From LMUY01 sp965199105 (GTDB taxonomy: Bacteria; Pseudomonadota; Alphaproteobacteria; Acetobacterales; Acetobacteraceae), in the NCBI GenBank assembly GCA_965199105.1, contig CBDAQO010000002.1, forward strand, positions 2,046,001 to 2,110,000: a stretch of DNA of 64,000 bases. The letters run 5' to 3'. Below, piece after piece: positions 44,601-54,012 of this stretch. Below the pieces are notes generated by a model. The model saw only the letters and a program-made list of their open reading frames with translations. It did no database searches and had not been told where the DNA came from. How positions within the stretch are numbered: the stretch's first letter is position 1; the number at the start of each line of letters is the position of its first letter. Position numbers and translations under genes: made by a program.

Positions 44601-47546
44601 GTGAGCCAGACCACCGCCGCGTTGTGCGAGTCCGACTTCCGCCGCTTCTTTGACGCGGTGGCCAAGCCGGCCATGGTCATCGCCCCGCCCGACTGGACCA
44701 TCGTCGCGATGAACGACGCGCGGCTGGGCGTCACCGGAACGACCCGCGAGGGCCAGATCGGTCGCCGCTTGTTCGAGCTGTTCCCCAACGACCCGGCGGA
44801 CCCGCACGCGGATGGGGTGCAGAACCTCACCGCCTCGCTCGAGCGCGTGCTGGCGACAAGGATGGCTGACGTGATGGCGGTGCAGCGCTATGCCGTGCGC
44901 GACGCCCAGGGGCGCTTCGAGGAGCGCTGGTGGAGCCCGGTCAACACTCCGGTGCTGGACGGCGCCGGTCGCGTCGCGTTCATCATCCACCAGGTGGAGG
45001 AGGTGACCGAGTTCGTGCGCCTGCGCGGTGCGGCGGCGGCGCAGGACCAGCTCGCGCGCGACCAGCAGGCGGTGATTGGGCAGTTGCGGGCGGCGCAAGC
45101 GGAACTGCGCGCCAGTGAGGAGTTCACCCGGCGGGTGCTGGCCAGCTCGGCGGACTGCATCAAGGTGCTCGACCTCGCGGGCCGGCTGGAGTTCATGACC
45201 GAAGGCGGCATGGGCATCATGGAGGTGGACGACCTCGCCGCCATCCAGGGCATGTCCTGGCCGACGGTTTGGGCGGGCGAGGAGCACCCCAAGGCGCTGG
45301 CCGCGCTGGAGCAGGCCCGGCACGGCGGCATCGGCCGCTTCCAGGGCTTCGCGCGCACCATGAAGGGCAGCCCGCGCTGGTGGGACGTGATCGTGACGCC
45401 GATGCTCGGTGCCGACGGCCAGCCGGACAAGCTGCTCTCCGTCTCGCGGGACATCTCCGCCGCCAAGCAGGCCGAGCTGCATGCGTCGGCGCTGGCGGAA
45501 CTCGGCAAGCTGATCGCCGACGCCGACGACACGGTCGCACTTGCCTACGCCGCCGCCGAGCTGCTCGGCCGCACCCTCGGGGTCAGCCGGGCCGGCTACG
45601 GCACCATCGACATGGTGGCCGAGACCATCACCATCGAGCGCGATTGGAACGCGCCCGGCAGCCAAAGCCTTGCCGGCACGCTGCGCTTCCGGGATTACGG
45701 CTCCTACATTGAGGACCTCAAGCAGGGCCGCACGGTGGTGTTCGCCGACGCGAGCGAGGACCCTCGCACCGCCGCCACGGCGGACGCGCTGCAGGCGATC
45801 GGCGCGATGTCGGTGGTCAACATGCCGATCCTGGAGCAGGGCAGCATCGTGGCGTTGCTCTACCTGAACCACGAGCGGCCGCGCGAATGGGGGCCGGAGG
45901 AACTCGCCCTCGTGCGCGAGGTGGCCCAGCGCACCCGCGTCGCCATCGGGCGTCAGCGCGCCGAGGCGGAGTTGCGCGCGCTGAACGAGACGCTGGAGCG
46001 CCAGGTGGCGGAGCGCACGGCGGAAATCAACCGCGTGTGGCATAACTCGGGCGACCTGCTGGTGGTGGCAGGGGTGGATGGCGTGTTCCGGTCGGTCAAC
46101 CCGGCATGGACCACCATCCTCGGCCACCAGCCCGCCGAAGTCGCCGGACGCAGCTTCCGCCAATTGGTCCATCCCGACGATATCGAGCGCACGCAGCACG
46201 CCTTCGCGCTGGCGGGCGCAGGCACGCTCGCTGATTTCGAGAACCGCTACCTCCATAAGGACGGTTCGCTGCGCTGGATCTCCTGGCACACCACCGTCGA
46301 GGGCGAGCTGATCTACGGCTATGGCCGCAACGTCACCGCCGAGAAGCAGCAGGCCGAAGCGCTGGCGCAAACCCAGGACGCGCTGCGCCAGAGCCAGAAG
46401 ATGGAGGCGGTCGGCCAGCTTACCGGCGGCATCGCGCACGACTTCAACAACATGCTGGCCGTGGTGATCGGCTCGCTGGACCTGCTCGGGCGCCGCATCG
46501 GCGCGGGTGACGCCCGCGCCAAGCGCTATGTGGATGCCGCGACCGACGGCGCCCGCCGCGCGGCACTGCTCACCCAGCGCCTGCTCGCCTTTTCCCGCCA
46601 GCAACCGCTGCAGCCCGAGCCGATCGACGCCAACAAGCTGGTCGCCGGCATGTCGGAAATCCTGCGCGGCGCGCTCGGCAGCGACGTGCGGCTGGAGACG
46701 GTGCTCGCCTCCGGCCTGTGGCGCACGCACGCCGACCCGAACCAGCTCGAGAACGTGTTGCTGAACCTGGCGGTCAACGCGCGCGATGCGATGCCGGAGG
46801 GTGGGCGGCTCACCATCGAGACCCAGAACAGCTACCTGGACGCGCGCTACGTTGCAGCCCATCTCGGCGTTCCGGCTGGCCAATACGTGCTCCTGGCGGT
46901 GAGCGACACCGGGACGGGCATGCCCCCCGAGGTGATCGCCAAGGCGTTCGACCCGTTCTTCACCACCAAGGGCGTGGGCAAAGGCACCGGGCTGGGCCTG
47001 TCGCAGGTGTATGGCTTCGTGAAGCAGTCGGGCGGGCACGTGAAGATCTACTCCGAACCCGGTCAGGGCACGACGGTGAAGGTCTATCTGCCGCGGCTGC
47101 TGGGCGAGCAGCCGGAGAGCGTGGCGGCGGTGGACGGCGCGGATCTGCCGCTGGGCGAAACCCAGGAGGTTATCCTGGTGGTGGAGGATGAGCCGGTGGT
47201 GCGCCAATTGAGCGTGGACGCGCTCACCGAGCTTGGCTACCGCGTGCTGGAGGCCGACGGCGCGGCGGCGGCGCTGCGGCTGCTCGGCGCCCACCCCGAG
47301 ATCGCGCTGCTGTTCACCGACGTGGTGATGCCCGACGTGAACGGCCGCAAGCTGGCCGACGAAGCCCGCCGGCAGCGGGCCGACCTGCGGGTGTTGTTCA
47401 CCACCGGCTACACCCGCAACGCGGTGGTGCATAACGGCGTGCTGGACCCCGGCGTGCAACTGGTCGGCAAGCCGTTCACCATCGAGGAGCTCGCCGCCAA
47501 GGTGCGCGAGGTGCTGGACACGCCGCTGGACACGCCGCTGGGCTGA
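44601..47546 (+). CDS. Hybrid histidine kinase: PAS - PAS - GAF - PAS - HisKA - ATPase - receiver
   Basis: 981 residues from a GTG. PAS-like regions occupy ~10-145 (DAVAKPAMVIAPPDWTIVAMND) and ~165-285 (SSADCIKVLDLAGRLEFM), followed by a GAF domain ~300-450 and a coiled coil (LNETLERQVAERTAEIN). A third PAS is at ~480-590 (VWHNSGDLLVVAGVDGVFRSVNPAW). The H-box is AVGQLTGGIAHDFNNMLAVV, the ATPase has NLAVNARDAMPEGG and GKGTGLGLSQVYG, and a C-terminal receiver ends the chain (VVEDEPVVRQL, LLFTDVVMPDVNG, GKPFTIEEL). No membrane span is seen, so it is a cytoplasmic sensor; a PAS pocket might bind flavin or heme. It has no receiver partner nearby. Confidence 0.93.
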   Translation: MSQTTAALCESDFRRFFDAVAKPAMVIAPPDWTIVAMNDARLGVTGTTREGQIGRRLFELFPNDPADPHADGVQNLTASLERVLATRMADVMAVQRYAVRDAQGRFEERWWSPVNTPVLDGAGRVAFIIHQVEEVTEFVRLRGAAAAQDQLARDQQAVIGQLRAAQAELRASEEFTRRVLASSADCIKVLDLAGRLEFMTEGGMGIMEVDDLAAIQGMSWPTVWAGEEHPKALAALEQARHGGIGRFQGFARTMKGSPRWWDVIVTPMLGADGQPDKLLSVSRDISAAKQAELHASALAELGKLIADADDTVALAYAAAELLGRTLGVSRAGYGTIDMVAETITIERDWNAPGSQSLAGTLRFRDYGSYIEDLKQGRTVVFADASEDPRTAATADALQAIGAMSVVNMPILEQGSIVALLYLNHERPREWGPEELALVREVAQRTRVAIGRQRAEAELRALNETLERQVAERTAEINRVWHNSGDLLVVAGVDGVFRSVNPAWTTILGHQPAEVAGRSFRQLVHPDDIERTQHAFALAGAGTLADFENRYLHKDGSLRWISWHTTVEGELIYGYGRNVTAEKQQAEALAQTQDALRQSQKMEAVGQLTGGIAHDFNNMLAVVIGSLDLLGRRIGAGDARAKRYVDAATDGARRAALLTQRLLAFSRQQPLQPEPIDANKLVAGMSEILRGALGSDVRLETVLASGLWRTHADPNQLENVLLNLAVNARDAMPEGGRLTIETQNSYLDARYVAAHLGVPAGQYVLLAVSDTGTGMPPEVIAKAFDPFFTTKGVGKGTGLGLSQVYGFVKQSGGHVKIYSEPGQGTTVKVYLPRLLGEQPESVAAVDGADLPLGETQEVILVVEDEPVVRQLSVDALTELGYRVLEADGAAAALRLLGAHPEIALLFTDVVMPDVNGRKLADEARRQRADLRVLFTTGYTRNAVVHNGVLDPGVQLVGKPFTIEELAAKVREVLDTPLDTPLG

Positions 47547-47564
47547 GCCGTGCCGCCAGCCGCG

Positions 47565-48314
47565 TCACGCCGCCGCCAGGAACTCGGCCACGGTCGCGTG
47601 GAACGCGCTCGGCTGCTCGGTGTGCAGCCAGTGTCCGGCGCCTTCCAGCGTGACGAACCGGGCCGCCGGAAACAGCCGCCGGATCACTGGATGCGCGTCC
47701 GGGGCCACGTAGTTCGAGCGGCCGCCGGTGATGAAGAGCGCCGGGCCGTCGTAGTGTTGCTCGGTACCCGGCCAGCCCTCGATGGCGGGCAGCGCGGCGG
47801 CAATCTCGGGCAAGCCCACGCGCCAGCCGATGCCCGGCCGGAAGTTGCTGAGCAGGAATTGCCGCACCCCGGCATCCGGCACCGCGGCCGCCAGCGCGGC
47901 ATCGGCCTGGGCGCGGGACAGGTCCGGCGTGACGGCTTCCATGGCAGGAATGTAGCCGCCAAAGTGGGAGCCGTATGCCACCGGCGCGATGTCGGCCACC
48001 ACCAGGCGGGCGACGGATGCGGGCGAGGTCAACGCTAAAAGCATCGCCGTCTTGCCGCCCATCGAGTGGCCGAGCACGGCAGCAGGCACGGCATCTTCCG
48101 CCTCCATGGTCTCCAGCACGTCGGCCGCCATGGTGGGGTAGTCCATCGCCGGGTCGTGCGGGCTGTCGCCGTGGTTGCGCTGGTCGAGCGCCACCACGCG
48201 ATGCTCCACCGCCAGGAACCGGGCCAGACCGCCCAGGTTGCGGGCCGAGCCGAACAGGCCGTGCAACAGCACGACCGGGCTGCCCGACCCGCTCACCAGC
48301 GCGTTCAGGCGCAC
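47565..48314 (-). CDS. Alpha/beta hydrolase, YbfF-like esterase
   Basis: 249 residues starting at GTG 48314. Oxyanion region VVLLHGLFGSARNLGGLARFL, nucleophile elbow LGHSMGGKTAM, and the late His in LEGAGHWLHTEQP. LDQRNHGDSPHDPAMDY is typical of YbfF-type acyl-CoA/ester hydrolases. It follows the quinone oxidoreductase gene by four bases, so the two should be cotranscribed. The substrate is unknown. Confidence 0.9.
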   Translation of the reverse strand: MRLNALVSGSGSPVVLLHGLFGSARNLGGLARFLAVEHRVVALDQRNHGDSPHDPAMDYPTMAADVLETMEAEDAVPAAVLGHSMGGKTAMLLALTSPASVARLVVADIAPVAYGSHFGGYIPAMEAVTPDLSRAQADAALAAAVPDAGVRQFLLSNFRPGIGWRVGLPEIAAALPAIEGWPGTEQHYDGPALFITGGRSNYVAPDAHPVIRRLFPAARFVTLEGAGHWLHTEQPSAFHATVAEFLAAA

Positions 48315-48318
48315 CTTG

Positions 48319-49314
48319 CTAAAGCTCGAGCATAATCTTGCCGACGTGCTCGCTGCTCTCCATCAGCCGGTGCGCTTCGGCCGCTTGCGCCAGCGGGAAG
48401 CGGGCGTGGATCACTGGCACCACGCTGCCATCCTCAAGCTTCGGCCACACCTGGCCATACAGCGCCTGCGCGATCTCGCCCTTCTGGGCCGCGGTGCGCG
48501 GGCGCATGGTGGAGCCGGTGACCACCAGCCGGCGGGTCATGATCGTGGTCAGGTCGAGCTGTTCCACCTTGTTGCCGCCCAGGAAGGCGATCAGCACCAG
48601 CCGGCCGTCCATCGCCAGGCACCGCAGGTTCCGCTGCAGGTAGGGCCCGCCCACCATGTCCAGCACCACGTTCACCCCGGCGCCGTTGGTGAACTGCTTG
48701 ATGCTGTCGGCGAAGTCGGCCTCCTTGTAGTTGATCGCCGCATCCGCCCCGAGCCGCACGCAGGCCTCGCATTTCTCCGCCGACCCGGCGGTGGCGTAGA
48801 CGCGGGCGCCGAACGCCTTGGCGAGCTGGATGGCCGTGGTGCCGATGCCGCTGGTGCCGCCATGCACCAGGGCGGACTGGCCTGGCCGCAAGCCGCCGAG
48901 CTCGAACAGGTTGGCCCAGACGGTAAAGAAGGTCTCGGGCAGCGCGGCCGCCTGCGTCGCGTCGAAGCCGGCGGGCCAGGGCAGGCACTGGGCGGCCGGC
49001 ACGATGCAATACTCGGCATAGCCGCCGCCATTGGCCAGGCCACACACGCGCTCGCCCATCGCGGAGTCCACGCCGGTGCCGGCGGCGACAACTTCGCCCG
49101 CCACTTCCAGGCCGAGATGCGGGCTGGCGCCGGGCGGCGGCGGATAGAGCCCCTTGCGCTGCTGGATGTCCGGCCGGTTCACGCCGGCCGCTGCGACGCG
49201 GACCAGCACCTCGCCGGGTCCGGGTTGCGGCACCGGCCCCTGTGCCAGACGCAGCGCTTCCGGGCCGCCCGGTTGCGCCACCTCGATGAAGCTCATGGTG
49301 TCGGGCACGGTCAT
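48319..49314 (-). CDS. NAD(P)H-quinone oxidoreductase, PIG3/QOR type medium-chain reductase
   Basis: 331 residues. It begins with a typical zinc-less fold: MSFIEVAQPGGPEALRLAQGPVPQPGPGEVLVRV, then RPDIQQRKGLYPPPPGASPHLGLEVAGEV. The coenzyme-binding motif is ALVHGGTSGIGTTAIQLAKAFGARVY, and NVVLDMVGGPYLQRNLRCLAMDG is a PIG3 hallmark. It reduces quinones or other electrophiles with NAD(P)H, protecting against oxidative or carbonyl stress. It has a downstream esterase partner. The true start may be at the ATG ten codons before or at the one listed; families vary. Confidence 0.92.
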   Translation of the reverse strand: MTVPDTMSFIEVAQPGGPEALRLAQGPVPQPGPGEVLVRVAAAGVNRPDIQQRKGLYPPPPGASPHLGLEVAGEVVAAGTGVDSAMGERVCGLANGGGYAEYCIVPAAQCLPWPAGFDATQAAALPETFFTVWANLFELGGLRPGQSALVHGGTSGIGTTAIQLAKAFGARVYATAGSAEKCEACVRLGADAAINYKEADFADSIKQFTNGAGVNVVLDMVGGPYLQRNLRCLAMDGRLVLIAFLGGNKVEQLDLTTIMTRRLVVTGSTMRPRTAAQKGEIAQALYGQVWPKLEDGSVVPVIHARFPLAQAAEAHRLMESSEHVGKIMLEL

Positions 49315-49339
49315 GCCGGGTTCTCCAGTGTGGCGACGG

Positions 49340-49735
49340 TCAGAGCGCCGGCGTCAGGTCGGTATGGGTGAAATCGTCCCCCTTGAACAGCAGCGGCAGG
49401 TCCTGGTTCTTGGCCAGCGCGTAGGTGGCGCAATCACCGAGGTTGAGCGCCGCCGGGTGCCGACCCTTGCCATAGTGCAGGAACGCCTGCCGCGCCGCCG
49501 TGGCCAGTTGGCGGTCCTGCGGCACCACTTCCATGCCGGCGCGCGCGATCAGGGTGTCGAGCCCGGACCAGGTGGTCGCGCTGCCGGTGCGCCCGGCCAG
49601 CACCATGCTGGTTTCGAGGTAGCTCACCGCGGAGATCAGGCAGCCGCCGGCGCGGGCGACCACCTGGATAAACGCGTCCGCCTCGGCTTCCCGCCGCAGG
49701 ATCGCGATCAGTGCCGAACTGTCGACCGCGATCAC
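49340..49735 (-). CDS. PIN domain ribonuclease toxin (VapC type)
   Basis: 131 residues. The acidic PIN residues are in MIAVDSSALIAILRREAEA, SAVSYLETSMVL and LNLGDCATYALAKNQDLPLLFKGDDF. Such toxins cleave tRNA or rRNA. Its start overlaps the stop of the upstream helix-turn-helix gene by four bases (ATGA), the classic antitoxin-toxin arrangement. The usual VapB partner is a small AbrB or ribbon-helix-helix protein; here it is an XRE-type protein. Confidence 0.92.
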   Translation of the reverse strand: MIAVDSSALIAILRREAEADAFIQVVARAGGCLISAVSYLETSMVLAGRTGSATTWSGLDTLIARAGMEVVPQDRQLATAARQAFLHYGKGRHPAALNLGDCATYALAKNQDLPLLFKGDDFTHTDLTPAL

Positions 49736-50082
49736 GCCGGCAGGCCGTCCTTGTCATAGAGGTCGGCCTCGGTGAGCATGTCCTGCCCGGCGAGCTGTTC
49801 GGCGCTGCGCAGGCTGATGGCGCGAAGGTCTTCGACCAGGGCCGCGGTGTCCGGCGGCAAGCGGCGGCGCACGCCACCGGGGATGAACTCCGCCCCGGCC
49901 TGCTCCAGCGCGCGGCAGACCCCGGCCAGCGTGGTGGGGGAGACGCGGGCGTAGGTTTCGTCCGCCTCCAGCCGCCGGATGGTGACGATGGAGACGGCAG
50001 CGATTTGGGCGAGCTCACCCTGCTCGATATGCAGCAGCGCCCGGGCGGCACGGACCTGGTCTGGACTAACTCTGATCATCAT
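49732..50082 (-). CDS. XRE-type helix-turn-helix protein, probable antitoxin
   Basis: 116 residues. Residues ~5-65 are a lambda-repressor-like HTH (QVRAARALLHIEQGELAQIAAVSIVTIRRLE), and the next segment (TYARVSPTTLAGVCRALEQAGAEFIPGG) is typical of XRE regulators. The last ~45 residues (TAALVEDLRAISLRSAEQLAGQDML) form a helical tail, like toxin-neutralising tails. The coupled PIN gene downstream makes an autoregulated toxin-antitoxin operon the best reading. The codon after the first ATG is also ATG (50079). Confidence 0.85.
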   Translation of the reverse strand: MMIRVSPDQVRAARALLHIEQGELAQIAAVSIVTIRRLEADETYARVSPTTLAGVCRALEQAGAEFIPGGVRRRLPPDTAALVEDLRAISLRSAEQLAGQDMLTEADLYDKDGLPA

Positions 50083-50106
50083 GAGCGGAAGATATCCATT
50101 CTGTTC

Positions 50107-50955
50107 CTATTCCACAAGCACATTCTCCACCAACCGCTCCGTTTCCGCCCAAAGCCGCCGCGTCAGCTCGCCGCTGAGCGCCTGTGGATTGGGCCGCACC
50201 GGCTTGCGCCGCTTGAAGTATTGCCCGGTCACGTCCTCCAGCGTGGGCGACAGCGCCACGAACAGCGGTGTGTCCGAGCCGCGCTCGGGCGAGAGCATGA
50301 GTGGCTGCGCGAGCCGCCAGGCCAGCCCGATCGGCCCCGGCACCGAGGCAAGCTGCGTCGCCACCAGGCCCGGGTGCACGACGTTCACGCTTACCCCTGA
50401 CCCGGCCCAGCGGCGGGACCATTCGAACGTGGCCATCATCAGCGCCAGCTTGGACCGCCCATAGGCGCCCCAGGCGGTGAACGCGCGGGCAGACTCCAGG
50501 TCGTTCAGCCGCAGCCGCACCCGGTCGGACGCGGTGGAGCCGACGTTGACGACGCGCGCCCGCCCAGCCCGGTGCAGTGCCGCCTCGAGGGCCGTGGTGA
50601 GCACGAACGGCGCCAAGTGGTTCACCGCCAGGATGCGCTCGCGGCCCTCCGCCGTGAGCTGGCGCCGCCGTGTGATCAACCCGGCGTTGTTGACCAGGCG
50701 GTGCACCGCGCCATGCCGGGCCACGATCGCCTCGCCGGCGCGGCGCACCTCGGCCACGAGCGACAGGTCGGCCAGCACCAGCTCGCTCGATGCGCCGGGC
50801 GCGTGGTCCGCGAGCATCTGTCGCGCCGCCTCGCCGCGCTGGGCGTTCCGCGCCACGATCACGCTGTGATAGCCGGCCTTGGCCAGCCCCAGCGCCACGA
50901 ACCGACCAAGCCCGGACGTTGCCCCGGTGATGACCGCAATCTTCTGCTCTGCCAT
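50107..50955 (-). CDS. SDR family oxidoreductase, retinol dehydrogenase-like
   Basis: 282 residues. Coenzyme motif VITGATSGLGRFVALGLAKAG, Arg in VIVARNAQRGEAARQ suggesting NADP, LVNNAGLITRRR, and the active-site pair in WGAYGRSKLALMM. The arrangement, including VVHPGLVATQLA and a ~40-residue C-terminal cap, is typical of the RDH11/protochlorophyllide-reductase-like group. It is divergent from the erythronate dehydrogenase-like gene. The substrate is unknown. Confidence 0.9.
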   Translation of the reverse strand: MAEQKIAVITGATSGLGRFVALGLAKAGYHSVIVARNAQRGEAARQMLADHAPGASSELVLADLSLVAEVRRAGEAIVARHGAVHRLVNNAGLITRRRQLTAEGRERILAVNHLAPFVLTTALEAALHRAGRARVVNVGSTASDRVRLRLNDLESARAFTAWGAYGRSKLALMMATFEWSRRWAGSGVSVNVVHPGLVATQLASVPGPIGLAWRLAQPLMLSPERGSDTPLFVALSPTLEDVTGQYFKRRKPVRPNPQALSGELTRRLWAETERLVENVLVE

Positions 50956-51035
50956 GTGGCGTTCGCCTGCGTTGTGATGGGATACTTGGCGGCCAAACCG
51001 GGCAACGGCTAGCCGGCCAATGGAAGGGAGGTGTT

Positions 51036-52046
51036 ATGCAGATCACCATTCTGGGCGCAAACGGCTTCATCGGCCGCAAGCTGCAAGCCCGCCTGATAGC
51101 CGACCCGCATGTCGGCGGCCAGCCGGTGACGGGCCTGGTCCTGTTCGACATCGCCGCGCCGGACGCGCCGCATCTGCCGTTCCCGGTGCGCAGCTACGCC
51201 GGTGACATCGCCACCCTGCCGCCGGAGGTGATCCCGCCGGGCACCAACGTGGTGTTCCACCTGGCCGCCGTGGTCAGCAGCGCGGCGGAGGCGGATTACG
51301 ACCTCGGCGTCGGCGTCAACATCGGCGGGGTGCAGGCGGTGATCGACGCCTGCCGGGTGTTGCAGCGGCCGCCACGCGTGGTATTCACCAGCAGCGTGGC
51401 CGCGTTTAGCGGCGGGCAGGGCGCCTTGCTCGGCGACGACGCGCGCCAGACGCCGGCCAACAGCTACGGCACGCAAAAGGCGATCGGCGAGCTGCTGCTG
51501 GCGGACGCCTCGCGCCGCGGCATGCTGGACGCGGTGAGCCTGCGCCTGCCGACCGTGGTGGTGCGGCCCGGCCGGCCCAACCAGGCGGCTAGCAGCTTTG
51601 TCTCCGCCATCGTCCGTGAACCGCTGCTCGGCTTGCCGGCGGACCTGCCGGTCTCGGAGGCGTTCGCGCTCTGGGTCTGCAGCCCGCGCCGGGCGGTGGA
51701 GTGGTTGCTGCACGCCGCCGCGCTGGACACCGTCGGCATGGGGCTGGACCGCAGCATCAACCCGCCGGGCCTGCGCGCCACCGTGGGCGAGATGCTGACC
51801 GCGCTCGACCGTGTGCGCCCCGCGGCCAGCGCCCTGGTGCGCCGCGCGCCCGCCCCGGCGGTGGAGGCGATCGTCGCCGGCTGGCCTGCCGCGTTCAAGC
51901 CCGAGCGCGCGCTCGCCCTCGGCTTCAGTCGGCACGAGAGCCTGAGCGCTGTCATCCAGGACTTCGTGGCCGACGACCTGGAGGCCACCCGGCAGGACCG
52001 CGGTATGGCCGCGGTGCCGCAACGCAGCACGTTATCACTTAATTAA
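51036..52046 (+). CDS. denD: D-erythronate dehydrogenase-like epimerase-family enzyme
   Basis: 336 residues from an ATG preceded by GGAAGGGAGG. An extended SDR with ITILGANGFIGRKLQARLI, GLVLFDIAAPD and VVFHLAAVVSSAAEADYDLGVGVNI. The catalytic Ser, Tyr and Lys are in FTSSVAAF and NSYGTQKAIGELLL. RLPTVVVRPGRPNQAASSFVSAIVREPLLG is the signature of the DenD group, which oxidises D-erythronate at C2 in the OtnC/OtnI pathway. No OtnK, OtnC or OtnI gene is next to it. With the erythritol-type dehydrogenase at 23486, it hints at four-carbon polyol/acid metabolism. Confidence 0.82.
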   Translation: MQITILGANGFIGRKLQARLIADPHVGGQPVTGLVLFDIAAPDAPHLPFPVRSYAGDIATLPPEVIPPGTNVVFHLAAVVSSAAEADYDLGVGVNIGGVQAVIDACRVLQRPPRVVFTSSVAAFSGGQGALLGDDARQTPANSYGTQKAIGELLLADASRRGMLDAVSLRLPTVVVRPGRPNQAASSFVSAIVREPLLGLPADLPVSEAFALWVCSPRRAVEWLLHAAALDTVGMGLDRSINPPGLRATVGEMLTALDRVRPAASALVRRAPAPAVEAIVAGWPAAFKPERALALGFSRHESLSAVIQDFVADDLEATRQDRGMAAVPQRSTLSLN

Positions 52047-52154
52047 GCCGCAATGGCCTAAGATAGCATTGAACTCACTGGGGTGCGCCTTCAATAAGGC
52101 GGCGTCGGTCTCGAGTGGCTACGTTCATTGGCAGCAAGGGGGTCGGCGACAAAT

Positions 52155-53990
52155 ATGTCTCCGCCATCCGCAGGTCCCGGTGCCACGGCGATCCCCACTG
52201 CGGGGGTCCGTGAGCGCCAAGGTAAGCGCGTCCGTCGCCGTATTGGCGATGTGGTGTTGCATGCCCCGCAAACGCTGCGCGCCATGGTGCGCGCCGACGA
52301 GATTTGGCTTGTCGTGCTGGCGGGCTGCGTCGGCATCATGTCCGGCCTGTGCGTCCACCTGATGTCCGTCATCACGCAGCGATGTCATGAGTGGCTGTTC
52401 AAGCTCGAACCTGGGGACCGGCTGTCCGGCTCGGTCGATATCGACCACCTGCGCGCGGTGAGCGTCCCGGCCCTGGGCGGTCTCTTGGTGGGCGTGGTCG
52501 GCTGGGGCGTGCTGCGCTGGTGGAACCGCCGCACCATCGACCCGATCGAGGCCAACGCGCTCTACGGCGGCCGCATGTCGCTGACTGACAGCCTGATCGT
52601 GACCATCCAAACCTTGCTGTCCAACGCGGCAGGCGCCTCGGTCGGGCTTGAGGCTGGCTACACCCAGATCAGCTCCGCCCTGGCCTCGCGGCTGGGCCGC
52701 TCCTTCCGCGTCCGCCGCAACGATCTACGGCTGCTGGTGGGCTGTGGCGCGGCGGGGGCGATCGCGGCGGCGTTCCAGGCCCCGCTCACCGGGTCGTTCT
52801 ACGCCTTCGAGCTGGTGATCGGCACCTATTCCCTGGCCACCCTCGCCCCCGTAGTGGTGTCGGCCATCGCCGCGGTTGTGGTGGTCTCCGGGCTCAGCAC
52901 CGAGCCGGCCGGGTTCGACATCCGCGTGCCGACCGCGCTGGAGCCGGTGGACTACCTGCCGATCCTGGCGCTCGGCGTGCTGTGCGCGCTAGGCGGCATC
53001 GCGCTGATGCGCTGCGTGACGCTGGTGGAATCCTGGTTCCGCCGCAGCGGGGTGCCGGCCTGGATCCGGCCCGGCATCGGCGGCATCATCGTCGGCTGCC
53101 TGGCAATCTGGTCGCCGCAAGTGCTGTCCTCCGGGCATGACGCCCTGCGGCTCGGGCTGGACGCGCCGTATGGCGCCGGGCACGTGGCGCTGCTGATCCT
53201 GGCCAAGGCGATCGCCTCGGCGGTGTCGATCGGGTCCGGCTTCCGCGGCGGGCTGTTCTTTGCCTCGCTGTTCCTGGGCGCCATGGTGGGCAAGCTATTC
53301 GCCGCCGGCCTGCTCGCGGTGTCGGCCACCCAGGCCATCCCGCCGGTGGTCTGCGCCATGGTGGGCATGAGCGCGCTGGCGGTGGCGGTGGTGGGCGGCC
53401 CGCTCACCATGGCGTTCCTGGCGCTCGAGAGCACCGGCAACCTGCCGATGACCGTCGCGGTGCTGGCCGCCTCGGTGGTTTCGGCCATTACGGTGCGGCG
53501 GACGTTCGGCTACTCCTTCGCCACCTGGCGCTTCCACCTGCGCGGCGAGGCGATCCGCTCGGCGGTGGATATCGGCTGGGTGCGCAACCTCACCGTGGGC
53601 CGCATGATGCGCAAGGACATGCGCACCCTACGGTCGGACACCACGATCAGCGCCTTCCGCCGCCAAATCCCGCTCGGCTCGACCGACCGGGTGGTGGTGA
53701 CGGACGAGATGGGGCGCTACGCCGGGTTGGTGCTCACCCCGGAGGTGCATGGCGCGGACGAGACGATGACGCGCATCGCCGAACTGCTGCATTACCCCAA
53801 GGACATGCTGCTGCCGCAGATGACGATCAAGGAGGCGGTGCAGATGTTCGAATCGACCGAGTCGGACGCGCTCGCCGTGGTGGACGCCGCCGACAGCCGC
53901 AAGGTGATCGGCCTGCTGACCGAGCAGCACGCGCTGCGGCGCTACACCGAGGAACTGGACCGCCAGCGGCGCGAGCTGTCGGGGGAGTAG
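52155..53990 (+). CDS. ClC-type chloride channel/antiporter with C-terminal CBS pair
   Basis: About 611 residues from the ATG at 52155. After a ~50-residue cytoplasmic head there are the ClC helices: NAAGASVGLEAGYTQ (the gating-glutamate motif), GCGAAGAIAAAFQAPLTGSFYAFEL, and the selectivity loop ASAVSIGSGFRGGLFFASLFLGAMVG. MVGMSALAVAVVGGPLTMAFLALE is also typical. Two CBS domains follow (~465-600: VGRMMRKDMRTLRSDTTISAF, then AVQMFESTESDALAVVD). It moves chloride across the inner membrane, possibly for acid resistance. The frame is open from 52128. Confidence 0.93.
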   Translation: MSPPSAGPGATAIPTAGVRERQGKRVRRRIGDVVLHAPQTLRAMVRADEIWLVVLAGCVGIMSGLCVHLMSVITQRCHEWLFKLEPGDRLSGSVDIDHLRAVSVPALGGLLVGVVGWGVLRWWNRRTIDPIEANALYGGRMSLTDSLIVTIQTLLSNAAGASVGLEAGYTQISSALASRLGRSFRVRRNDLRLLVGCGAAGAIAAAFQAPLTGSFYAFELVIGTYSLATLAPVVVSAIAAVVVVSGLSTEPAGFDIRVPTALEPVDYLPILALGVLCALGGIALMRCVTLVESWFRRSGVPAWIRPGIGGIIVGCLAIWSPQVLSSGHDALRLGLDAPYGAGHVALLILAKAIASAVSIGSGFRGGLFFASLFLGAMVGKLFAAGLLAVSATQAIPPVVCAMVGMSALAVAVVGGPLTMAFLALESTGNLPMTVAVLAASVVSAITVRRTFGYSFATWRFHLRGEAIRSAVDIGWVRNLTVGRMMRKDMRTLRSDTTISAFRRQIPLGSTDRVVVTDEMGRYAGLVLTPEVHGADETMTRIAELLHYPKDMLLPQMTIKEAVQMFESTESDALAVVDAADSRKVIGLLTEQHALRRYTEELDRQRRELSGE

Positions 53991-54012
53991 CGGCGGGGCT
54001 CGGAGGCGCGCG

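Noticed and set aside
43122..47459. 1445-codon open frame on the minus strand
   Set aside because: It is antisense to lpdA and the hybrid kinase, both with full motif sets. Its translation is His/Arg/Gly/Ala-rich with no recognisable domain, as expected for the shadow of GC-rich codons.
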